Shown here piece after piece: positions 51,094 through 58,549 of a stretch of DNA of 64,000 nucleotides (positions are counted from its first letter, which is position 1; every line of letters begins with the position of its first letter). The notes below the pieces were generated by a model. That model had not been told where the DNA came from. It saw nothing but the letters and a program-made list of their open reading frames with translations, and made no database searches. The DNA comes from Bacillota bacterium (GTDB taxonomy: Bacteria > Bacillota > Clostridia > Peptostreptococcales > Anaerovoracaceae). Position numbers and translations under genes: made by a program. The stretch covers positions 1 to 64,000 of the forward strand of contig JAGAXF010000034.1 of NCBI GenBank assembly GCA_017941085.1. Reading direction: 5' to 3'.

Positions 51094-51862
51094 ACCAAGT
51101 GAAGATAAAAAGATTGGTATTGGCAGGAAAGGATCTTACATTCTGGAGGGGTCCCTGGTGATTCCTCCTTTGATACTTGTAATGGTTCTTCTGATTTCTG
51201 CTGTGTCTCTAATTGCCTCCGGGGAGAAAGCTCTTTTTGTAATGGGGGAAGAGCTAAAACTGGCAGGTATAAAGGCGGCTTTTTTGGAAGAACCGGTTAC
51301 AACGCCTATAGCCGTGAAAATGAGAATAGAGGAAGACAGCAATCTGGTGGATGAGGTGGGGATTAGTGAATACGGTTATCTCTATGACAGCCATGGTATT
51401 CAGGATTTAATATCCCTTGGAATAAGCCTAAAGCACTCCGGGTTAAATCCATTGGGGAAAATGTCCCTTTTAAAAATTGAGCAAAGAGTAATTGTCCGAG
51501 CCTTTACGGGACTAAACAGGGAGGGGGACCATGGAGAGAATGCCCTTACAGGTCATGAGACATCGGAAATAGTTTATATCTTTCCGAAACGAGGAGAAAA
51601 GTATCATAAGAGAAATTGTCCTTTTTTAAATCCTGCCTGCCAAAAGGTGTTCCTAACGGCAGATGTAAAAAGAAGGTTTAAGGCATGCACAAATTGCAAA
51701 AGTGGTAGTGCCAAGGTGGGAGATGTGGTGTTTTGCTTTTTTACCGACGGCAAAGTGTACCATTTAGGAAGCTGCAGTCAAGTGGACAAGTATTATGTTG
51801 AGATTGAGAAAAAGGATGCAGAGTCCAGAGGGTATAGTCCCTGTGGAACTTGTGGAGGATAA
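51071..51862 (+). CDS. TadE-like pseudopilin with two Cys-rich metal-binding-like repeats
   Basis: 263 residues. A basic N-terminus leads to a prepilin-like site: GRKG then SYILEGSLVIPPLILV, with Gly at -1 and Glu at +5, and a membrane helix. The C-terminal 90 residues hold two copies of a motif YHxxxC, about 20-25 residues, then CxxC: YHKRNC...CTNC and YHLGSC...CGTC, with the GYSPCGTC form known from zinc-binding Ada-like and nuclease-associated tails. The module would face outside. GGAG precedes the ATG at 51071, which overlaps the previous gene by 23 nt; ATG 51059 is an alternative without spacing. Confidence 0.75.
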   Translation: MNSKKSTKPSEDKKIGIGRKGSYILEGSLVIPPLILVMVLLISAVSLIASGEKALFVMGEELKLAGIKAAFLEEPVTTPIAVKMRIEEDSNLVDEVGISEYGYLYDSHGIQDLISLGISLKHSGLNPLGKMSLLKIEQRVIVRAFTGLNREGDHGENALTGHETSEIVYIFPKRGEKYHKRNCPFLNPACQKVFLTADVKRRFKACTNCKSGSAKVGDVVFCFFTDGKVYHLGSCSQVDKYYVEIEKKDAESRGYSPCGTCGG

Positions 51863-51865
51863 ATT

Positions 51866-52480
51866 ATGACTAAGGATATTATTTGTAAAGAATACGGATC
51901 TGGAGATGTTATACCCTTTCATTTGGAATTTTTGGTAAGAGGAGGGATGGAATTGTTTTTGCCTCTATCTTTTAGAACTAAAAGTGGAGGGATAGTGGAA
52001 ATATGTTATAACCTGTCTGAGGTGGATCCATTAGGTAAAAGGGATGATGGGGACGAAGCACCCTACATAGCATCTTCGCTAATTAAAGGCATGAAGGGTG
52101 CCATGGATAGATATATATTTCCCAATCAGTACCTTCTAAGAAACAAGGTGGCTTATATGAAAAAGGATGGGGCTGTCAAAATAGCATATGTGCCCTTTAT
52201 ACAGAAGAAGGGGCTTCCTAAGGATCCGGCAAAGGTAATGAGAAGCAAAACCATAGATTTCATAAAGGAGACCTTTGGCTTCCTTGAGGGTGTGAATACA
52301 GCAAGAGAAGAAAAGCAAATGGGAAACCACATCCTTAATGAAACCCTTAGTATACTTTCCGACAGTACCATAGGTATGGATACCTGTGTAAGGAAGATAG
52401 AAAAACTAAAGGAAGAAGCCTATTATTACTCCGGCAAAGACAAGGCCGGAAGCCTTGATTTATACGGGAATATCATATAG
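51866..52480 (+). CDS. DUF6382-like protein of the Tad locus
   Basis: 204 residues, cytosolic, with no membrane segment. The start (LEFLVRGGMELFLPLSFRTK) and LRNKVAYMKKDGAVKIAYVP match the DUF6382 domain that often precedes an FHA domain in Tad loci of Firmicutes; here no FHA domain follows. The function is unknown. GGAGG precedes the ATG, and the gene starts 3 nt after the Cys-rich pseudopilin. It is the last gene of the Tad operon. Confidence 0.65.
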   Translation: MTKDIICKEYGSGDVIPFHLEFLVRGGMELFLPLSFRTKSGGIVEICYNLSEVDPLGKRDDGDEAPYIASSLIKGMKGAMDRYIFPNQYLLRNKVAYMKKDGAVKIAYVPFIQKKGLPKDPAKVMRSKTIDFIKETFGFLEGVNTAREEKQMGNHILNETLSILSDSTIGMDTCVRKIEKLKEEAYYYSGKDKAGSLDLYGNII

Positions 52481-52513
52481 GATAGGGAGGAAGAAACTTG
52501 GAAGGGTTAGGAT

Positions 52514-54628
52514 ATGGAAATAAAACTGGCGGATAATTCCGGCTTCTGTTTCGGAGTAAAAAGAGCCTTGGATATAACAGAAAATGAGATTAATAGCTTC
52601 TCTCAAGGGAAAAAAGAAGGGAAGCTATTTACCTGTGGCCCTCTTATTCACAACAGCCAGGTGACAGATAGTTTAGCGGAAAGAGGATGCAGAATAATTG
52701 ACAATCTTCAGGAAGCGTCAAAGGGGGATACTGTAATAGTTAGATCCCATGGTGAGCCGGAGGAATTCTATACCAAGGCAGAGGAAATGGGTATCAATCT
52801 GGTGGAGACCAGTTGCCCCTTTGTTTCTAGAATTCATCAACTGGTAAAGAATGCCCATGATGAAGGGAAGAATATTCTCATCGTAGGAGATAAATCCCAT
52901 CAAGAAGTAATCGCCACCAATGGTTGGTGCAACTACCAGGCCATCATAGTAGGTGATGGTGATGATGTGAAAAGTATTCCTGGGGGAGAATATTTTATTG
53001 TTTGCCAAACAACCATAAGAAAAGAACTTCTGGACGATATAGTAGCAAAGCTGGATGAAGAAAACATCAAATATGAGCTTCATAACACCATCTGCAATGC
53101 TACAACTTTAAGACAGGATAGTTGTAAAAAATTGGCCGAAGAATCGGAGGCAATGATCATTATTGGTGGCCGCCACAGTTCTAATACAAGAAAACTGTAT
53201 GAAATTTCAAAAAAATGCGGCGCTGATACCTATTTTGTTGAAAATATTAACGAATTACCATTGAAAGAAATACAAAAATATAATAAAATAGGAGTTGCCG
53301 CGGGTGCCTCGACGCCCGAAAGCGCAATTAAGGAGGTTATTGCCAAAATGAGCGAAGTTATCACTAATGTAAATGAAGAAGTCACCATGGAAGATTTCAT
53401 GGATGAAATCGAAGCGTCTACCAGACTACCAAGGAATGGAGAAATCGTTACAGGTACTGTACATCAGGTTTCTGACAAGGAAGTAATTGTTAACCTAGGT
53501 TGCAAGAAAGACGGAATTCTACCTGCTGATGAGGTAACACTAGAAGAAGGAGAAACACTGACTGATGTATTTAAGCCGGATGATGAAATTCAGGCCAAAG
53601 TAATCAAGACAGACGACGGTGATGGCAGTATCCTGCTTTCCAAGAAGCGTCTTGAGATTAGTGAACATTGGACAGAAATTAACGAAGCCCACGAAAACAG
53701 AGACATCATCAACGTAAAGGTTGTTAGAGCTGTTAACGGTGGTGTTATTGCTGCTTATAAAGAGGTTACAGGATTTATTCCTATGTCTCAGCTTTCCGAC
53801 AGATTTGTGGAAGCCGATAAGGCTGAAGATTATATCGGAAAGACCATGGATGTAAGAGTAACCAGAGTTGACCCCAGAAGAAACAGAGCTGTATTCTCCC
53901 ACAAGGCTGTTATCATGGACGAGAAGCAGAAACAGATTGCAAATATCTGGGAGAACCTTAGCGTTGGCGATGTAGTTGAAGGAACAGTAATGAGATTTAC
54001 CGACTACGGTGCATTCGTAGATATCGGTGGACTGGATGGTCTCCTTCATATATCCGAGATTTCTTGGGGCAAGCTAAAGCATCCTGAAGAAGTACTTTCC
54101 ATTGGTGATACCATCAATGTAAAGATTCTTTCTATGAACCAGGAGAAAAACAAGATTTCCTTGGGACTCAAGCAAATTACTCCGGAACCCTGGACAGTTA
54201 TCAGCGACAAATATCAGGTTGGAGCGATTGTGCCGGGTAAGGTAGTACAGCTTAAGGAATACGGTGCATTTGTAGAGCTTGAACCGGGTCTTGATGGTCT
54301 TGTACACATCTCTGAAGTTGCCAACAAGAGAGTTGCAGACATTTCAGAAGAGTTGAAGGTTGGTCAGGAAGTTAATACAAAGATTCTTGACATCGATACA
54401 GACAGAAAGCGCATCAGCCTAAGCATCAAAGCCACATTGGATGATGTGGAAGAGGAAGAAGCTGCACCTGAAGCAGTTGAAGAGTCTGCACCAGAAGCAG
54501 TTGAAGAGTCTGCACCAGAAGCAGTTGAAGAAGCTGCTCCAGAAGCAGTTGAAGAAGCTGCTCCTGAAGTAGTTGAAGAAGCTGCTGCTGAGGTTGAGGA
54601 AGTAAAGGAAACTTCTGAGGAAGAGTAA
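52514..54628 (+). CDS. ispH: IspH (HMBPP reductase) - ribosomal protein S1 fusion
   Basis: 704 residues. Residues 1-278 are IspH, the Fe-S enzyme of the last MEP-pathway step making IPP and DMAPP; the cluster cysteines are in GFCFGVKRA, ETSCPFV and NTICNATT. From residue 279 four S1 RNA-binding domains follow (starting at about 316, 400, 485 and 570; NGEIVTGTVHQVSDKEVIVN, GDVVEGTVMRFTDYGAFVDI), i.e. ribosomal protein S1. The tail is a run of eight-residue acidic repeats. The fusion is known in Clostridia. An AAGGAGG followed by ATG sits at the exact junction (53330-53350), so free S1 may also be made. The main start is ATG 52514 with a weak ribosome binding site. Confidence 0.95.
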   Translation: MEIKLADNSGFCFGVKRALDITENEINSFSQGKKEGKLFTCGPLIHNSQVTDSLAERGCRIIDNLQEASKGDTVIVRSHGEPEEFYTKAEEMGINLVETSCPFVSRIHQLVKNAHDEGKNILIVGDKSHQEVIATNGWCNYQAIIVGDGDDVKSIPGGEYFIVCQTTIRKELLDDIVAKLDEENIKYELHNTICNATTLRQDSCKKLAEESEAMIIIGGRHSSNTRKLYEISKKCGADTYFVENINELPLKEIQKYNKIGVAAGASTPESAIKEVIAKMSEVITNVNEEVTMEDFMDEIEASTRLPRNGEIVTGTVHQVSDKEVIVNLGCKKDGILPADEVTLEEGETLTDVFKPDDEIQAKVIKTDDGDGSILLSKKRLEISEHWTEINEAHENRDIINVKVVRAVNGGVIAAYKEVTGFIPMSQLSDRFVEADKAEDYIGKTMDVRVTRVDPRRNRAVFSHKAVIMDEKQKQIANIWENLSVGDVVEGTVMRFTDYGAFVDIGGLDGLLHISEISWGKLKHPEEVLSIGDTINVKILSMNQEKNKISLGLKQITPEPWTVISDKYQVGAIVPGKVVQLKEYGAFVELEPGLDGLVHISEVANKRVADISEELKVGQEVNTKILDIDTDRKRISLSIKATLDDVEEEEAAPEAVEESAPEAVEESAPEAVEEAAPEAVEEAAPEVVEEAAAEVEEVKETSEEE
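53330..53350 (+). promoter_or_regulatory. Internal Shine-Dalgarno and ATG at the IspH/S1 junction
   Basis: AAGGAGG (53330-53336), 11 nt, then an in-frame ATG (53348) encoding Met279. It lies where a normal IspH ends and would yield a separate 426-residue S1 protein. Confidence 0.5.
54461..54601 (+). repeat. 24-nt tandem repeats in the S1 tail
   Basis: Five copies of a 24-nt unit encoding variants of APEAVEES/APEAVEEA, plus a partial sixth. The acidic tail follows the fourth S1 domain. Near-identical units suggest recent expansion and possible length variation. Confidence 0.85.
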
Positions 54629-54655
54629 GTGGCTTAAACCTAATTTAGTTATTTT

Positions 54656-54688
54656 AAGCGCAGGGAAAAATCTCTGCGCTTTTCTTTG
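54656..54688 (+). terminator. Rho-independent terminator after ispH-rpsA
   Basis: An 11-bp stem AAGCGCAGGGA/TCTCTGCGCTT with one G-U pair and an AAAA loop, then TTTTCTTT. The ribosome binding site of the next gene begins right behind it. Confidence 0.85.
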
Positions 54689-54705
54689 GAGGAAACATAA
54701 TTGTT

Positions 54706-55527
54706 ATGGCTATCAAAATGATTGGATTGGATTTGGATGGAACCACACTATCCAGCGAAAGGGACTTTTCCAAAAGAACTATTGAGACCATAGGAAGAGC
54801 AATTGAAAAGGGTGTGGAGGTTATAATAGCCACAGGAAGGGCTGAGCATTCATTACCAAAGGCTATCTACGAAATCCCCGGATTAAACTATGTGGCCACA
54901 TCCAATGGTGCTAGAGTAATTGATTTAAAGGAAAAGAAAACGGTCTACAAGAATTTTATCGATCCAAATAGAATTCCTGAAATCCACAAAGTGCTGAAGG
55001 AAAATGATGCGGATATTGAGGTGTTCTTTGATGGTACCGCATATATTGGCGCCCGAGAATACGACAGTATTATAAGTGGCGAAAATACCACCAGGAACAA
55101 GGAATATATTATAGCCAGCAGAAGTCCCTCCCACAGAATTTTCGACCTGCTAATTGAAAACAAAGAGAAGATTGAGAATATTAATATTAACTATCGTGAA
55201 CTTAGTCAAAAGGAACCTATGGAAAAAATACTGAAGTCCATTCAGGGAGTTCATTTAACATCCTCTGTTCCTTTGAATAATGAGATAGGAGGTAAAACCA
55301 CCAGTAAGGCAGACGCCCTTAGATTTCTGATGGAAAGGGCAGGCTTAAAAAGGGAAAACCTTATGGCCTGTGGGGATAATCCCAATGATCTCGAAATGAT
55401 TGTTTTCGCCGGAATAGGTGTAGCCATGGGAAATGCAGAGGATGTGGTAAAGGAAGCTGCAGATTTCGTAACTCTGCCCAATTATGAGGATGGGGTAGCC
55501 TATGCCATTGAGAAGTTTGTGCTATAA
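54706..55527 (+). CDS. HAD-superfamily Cof-type phosphatase
   Basis: 273 residues, HAD class IIB (Cof/YbiV). The catalytic Asp pair is in LDLDGTTL (motif I) near residue 9-16, motif II in IATGRA, the conserved Lys in GGKTTSKADALRFLMER, and motif IV in GDNPNDLEMI. Such enzymes remove phosphate from sugar phosphates, FMN or PLP; the substrate is not readable. GGAGG lies 14 nt before the ATG at 54706; TTG 54701 is out of frame. Monocistronic. Confidence 0.9.
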   Translation: MAIKMIGLDLDGTTLSSERDFSKRTIETIGRAIEKGVEVIIATGRAEHSLPKAIYEIPGLNYVATSNGARVIDLKEKKTVYKNFIDPNRIPEIHKVLKENDADIEVFFDGTAYIGAREYDSIISGENTTRNKEYIIASRSPSHRIFDLLIENKEKIENININYRELSQKEPMEKILKSIQGVHLTSSVPLNNEIGGKTTSKADALRFLMERAGLKRENLMACGDNPNDLEMIVFAGIGVAMGNAEDVVKEAADFVTLPNYEDGVAYAIEKFVL

Positions 55528-55592
55528 AAGTTAAGATGGTAAGGGAAGGGTAAAAGCTCTAAAAATCCCCATTTACAGCAAAATGGAAAAAA

Positions 55593-55621
55593 TTGACAAT
55601 TATATCCAATTCTGATAAGGT
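55593..55621 (+). promoter_or_regulatory. Promoter of the yraN-comM-dprA cluster
   Basis: Perfect TTGACA (55593-55598), a 17 bp spacer, and an extended -10 TGATAAGGT (hexamer 55616-55621). It is flanked by a 10-bp inverted repeat. Confidence 0.6.
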
Positions 55622-55638
55622 ATTGGTAATAATTGTCA
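55594..55638. repeat. 10-bp perfect inverted repeat around the yraN promoter
   Basis: TGACAATTAT (55594-55603) and ATAATTGTCA (55629-55638) with 25 nt between. The left arm overlaps the -35 and the right arm lies just after the predicted start, so it could be a repressor site or form an mRNA hairpin only in longer transcripts. Confidence 0.5.
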
Positions 55639-55674
55639 TTTTTGTTTGCTTTCGTTTATAGGGAGGGGATCAAA

Positions 55675-56022
55675 TTGAATAAAAACGTAATAGGTAAAAC
55701 AGGTGAAGAGCTTTCTGTGGCTTACCTTAAATCCATGGGTCACAGGATTCTGGAATGCGGATATAGGTGCAAGTTGGGGGAGATAGACATTATTTCCTTT
55801 AAGGATAAGACTCTTCATTTTATAGAAGTAAAGACCAGATCCTGCAATAAATATGGAGCCCCCAGGGACGCAGTGACTAAAGAAAAACTAAAACATATTC
55901 GAAATGTTGCGGAGGTCTATCTAAAAAGAATTGGAGTGGGGGTTAACACTTGCCTTCCGGACTTTGATTGTTCCATAGACGTAATAGAAGTAATGGTGAA
56001 TCACATTGAGGGGGTGGAGTAA
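55675..56022 (+). CDS. YraN/UPF0102 family protein
   Basis: 115 residues with a Holliday-junction-resolvase-like nuclease fold. GKTGEELSVAYLKSMGHRIL starts the domain and the metal site LGEIDII...FIEVKTR (E-D-ExK pattern) is intact. The function is unproven; the gene commonly sits near rnhB, comM and dprA. The start is TTG 55675, preceded by GGGAGG at 55661-55666; the frame is open further upstream but overlaps the promoter. The stop overlaps the comM ATG (TAATG). Confidence 0.88.
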   Translation: MNKNVIGKTGEELSVAYLKSMGHRILECGYRCKLGEIDIISFKDKTLHFIEVKTRSCNKYGAPRDAVTKEKLKHIRNVAEVYLKRIGVGVNTCLPDFDCSIDVIEVMVNHIEGVE

Positions 56023-57563
56023 TGCTATCAAAGGTAATTACAGCTTCCATAAATGGAATGGAGGCTAGACTTGTGGATGTGGAAATTGATGTGGCAAGGG
56101 GGCTACCCAATACCAACATAATAGGGCTAGGAGATGCAACGGTTAAGGAGGCTGCAGCAAGAATAAGATCATCTATAATTGCTTCTAATTTTGATTTTCC
56201 CAATGGCAGAATAACTATAAATCTTGCTCCTGCCTGGTTAAGGAAAAAGGGAAGTCACTTTGATTTAGCCATGGGAATAGGAATACTTATTTCTTCTGGA
56301 CAGGTTTCAGCAAATAAAATAAAGGGTTTCGGGTTCCTGGGAGAGCTTTCCTTAAATGGGGATGTTAATCGTTGTAAGGGAATAATGCCAATGGTTAAAG
56401 CTCTTAGAAACAGCGGCATTTATAAGGTTATAGTTCCTCAAGGGAATTTTGAAGAGGCCTCCTTAGTGGAGGGAGTAGAGGTATTTGGGGCAAGGTCTAT
56501 TACCGATGTGGCGGCTTATCTAAATAATCAAGATAATAGTTTAATAACAAAGAAGGATAAGCCCATGAAGGAAAGCATTGGAGTAAATAGCGTAGCCGGA
56601 GGTATTAAGGAATTTCCCCTGGACTATTCCGACATCAAAGGCCAGGAACATGCCAAAAGGGCCATGATAATTGCTGCGGCAGGAGGTCATGGCATTCTTA
56701 TGTCAGGAAGTCCGGGAACGGGGAAAACCATGATGGCGGAACGACTTCCATACATTATGCCGCCACTTACTCAAGAGGAAATACTGGAACTTACATCCAT
56801 TTACTCGGTGGCAGGACTTTTGGATGAAACCAGAACTGTAATTAGAGAACGTCCCTTTAGAAATCCGGGAACCAGTGTAACTGTTCCTGGGCTTATGGGA
56901 AGCGGAGTTCCTCCGGTACCTGGGGAGATTTCATTGGCCCATAAAGGTGTATTATTTCTGGACGAACTGGGAGAAAGAAGCAGAGATATTATTGACTGCC
57001 TAAGAATTCCCATGGAAAGCAAAGTGGTGGTTTTAAACAGAAGGGGGGAAACCTATAGATACCCTGCTGATTTTATGTTTGTGGCAGCCACAAATCCTTG
57101 TAAATGTGGACACTATGGAGATCCTCGAAAGGAATGTACCTGTTCAGCGGTGGAACTTCAGGCCTACCGTTCCAAGCTTTCCGGCCCTATGCAGGGTAGA
57201 ATAGACATTCATGTGGAACTGGCAAGCCCGGAGTTTGGGGAACTTAGTGGGTCTAAGGGGAAAAGCAGTAAGGAAATGCGAGAGGAAATAATAAGGGCCA
57301 GAGAGGTCCAAAGAAAAAGATCAGCTTCCGGTAAATGTTTTTTAAACAGCCATATCCCCGAATCCCTTATTGATGATATTTGCAAAATGGATAGAGATGG
57401 AGAGGATTTTCTGGGAAAGGCCTACGACACAATGAACTTAAATCCCCGCAGTGCCAAGAAGGTTAAGAAGGTGTCAAGAACTATAGCAGACATAGAAGGA
57501 GAGAAGCTAATTGGAGTAAGGCACCTGGCAGAGGCTTTACAGTATAGGGAGAAAAACAAGTAG
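56022..57563 (+). CDS. comM: YifB/ComM-family Mg-chelatase-like ATPase
   Basis: 513 residues. An N-terminal Lon-protease-like S5 fold (residues 1-165) precedes an AAA+ Mg-chelatase domain: Walker A SGSPGTGKTMMAERL near residue 230, Walker B GVLFLDELGE near 310, and a C-terminal helical domain ending NPRSAKKVKKVSRTIADIEG. ComM promotes branch migration during natural transformation in Gram-negatives. Next to dprA here, a role in processing incoming DNA is plausible. The start overlaps the stop of yraN. Confidence 0.92.
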   Translation: MLSKVITASINGMEARLVDVEIDVARGLPNTNIIGLGDATVKEAAARIRSSIIASNFDFPNGRITINLAPAWLRKKGSHFDLAMGIGILISSGQVSANKIKGFGFLGELSLNGDVNRCKGIMPMVKALRNSGIYKVIVPQGNFEEASLVEGVEVFGARSITDVAAYLNNQDNSLITKKDKPMKESIGVNSVAGGIKEFPLDYSDIKGQEHAKRAMIIAAAGGHGILMSGSPGTGKTMMAERLPYIMPPLTQEEILELTSIYSVAGLLDETRTVIRERPFRNPGTSVTVPGLMGSGVPPVPGEISLAHKGVLFLDELGERSRDIIDCLRIPMESKVVVLNRRGETYRYPADFMFVAATNPCKCGHYGDPRKECTCSAVELQAYRSKLSGPMQGRIDIHVELASPEFGELSGSKGKSSKEMREEIIRAREVQRKRSASGKCFLNSHIPESLIDDICKMDRDGEDFLGKAYDTMNLNPRSAKKVKKVSRTIADIEGEKLIGVRHLAEALQYREKNK

Positions 57564-57601
57564 CAAAAAATAGACGTTAATTGTAGAAAGGGGAATTACA
57601 A

Positions 57602-58462
57602 ATGACGGAAACAGGTGTATTGGAATTAAAGGATCCTTTGTATCCTGAGAAGATAAAGCAATTTGTAGCCAATAGAAAGAAATTATATTACAGAGGAAAT
57701 ATTGATCTGTTAAAGGAACCGGCCATTGGAATTGTAGGAAGTCGTAAATGCACTCCCTATGGCCATGCTGTGGCCACGGAAATAGCTAAAAGAGCAGCGT
57801 ACTTTGGTGTTACTGTAATAAGCGGTTTGGCAAAGGGAATAGATGGGGCTGCCCATAGAGGTACCTTGATAAACCATGGTAAAACCATTGCAGTCCTTGG
57901 ATGTGGAGTGGACGTAATCTACCCAAGGCAAAATAAAGATATTTATGAAAAAATTGCCAAAGAGGGACTTCTCCTATCGGAATACCCTTTCGGGGCTCCG
58001 GCGGAAAGGTATAATTTTCCCACGAGAAATAGAATAATAAGTGCCCTTTCTGATGCTTTGATTGTGGTGGAGGGTGGTACCAGATCCGGCTCGTTAATTA
58101 CTGCAGAATGCGCCATAGAGCAGGGAAAAGAAGTATTTGCCGTGCCGGGAAATATAAACAGTATATATAGCATGGGACCCAATAAGCTTATACGGGATGG
58201 CGCCAAACCTTTGGTTTTGATAGATGAACTCTTTACGGATATGGGAATAGAAAGGCCTGCCTTAAGGGAAAACCGAAATTTAGGCAGTAAAGAAGAGAGT
58301 GTTATGACATTTCTCCAGGGAAAAGGGGAGGTTGCCATATCAGAATTATGTGACAAGACAGGTATGCCGATGGCTGAAATCAATGGAATTTTAACGATTC
58401 TGGAGATTAAAGGCCTTGTTTATTGTGAGCTGGGAAAAGTTATGGTTGCAAATTTTACATAA
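57602..58462 (+). CDS. dprA: DNA-processing protein DprA
   Basis: 286 residues. DprA loads RecA on incoming single-stranded DNA during transformation. The Rossmann-like core is present: GIVGSRKCTPYGHAVA near residue 42, VISGLAKGIDGAAHRGTL, YPFGAPAERYNFPTRNRIIS and VVEGGTRSGSLITAECAIEQ. A C-terminal winged-helix DML1-like domain follows (VAISELCDKTGMPMAEINGI). The N-terminal SAM-like domain of longer DprA proteins is missing. GAAAGGGG precedes the ATG. Confidence 0.94.
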   Translation: MTETGVLELKDPLYPEKIKQFVANRKKLYYRGNIDLLKEPAIGIVGSRKCTPYGHAVATEIAKRAAYFGVTVISGLAKGIDGAAHRGTLINHGKTIAVLGCGVDVIYPRQNKDIYEKIAKEGLLLSEYPFGAPAERYNFPTRNRIISALSDALIVVEGGTRSGSLITAECAIEQGKEVFAVPGNINSIYSMGPNKLIRDGAKPLVLIDELFTDMGIERPALRENRNLGSKEESVMTFLQGKGEVAISELCDKTGMPMAEINGILTILEIKGLVYCELGKVMVANFT

Positions 58463-58549
58463 GGAATATAAAATAAACACTCGTAGGCAGTAATTCATTT
58501 TACTACTATATTATATGTAAAAATTTTTAAGTATTATTTTGGAGGAGCA

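Noticed and set aside
52514-54628. IspH-S1 joined by assembly error
   Set aside because: The frame is continuous and the same fusion is known in many Clostridia.
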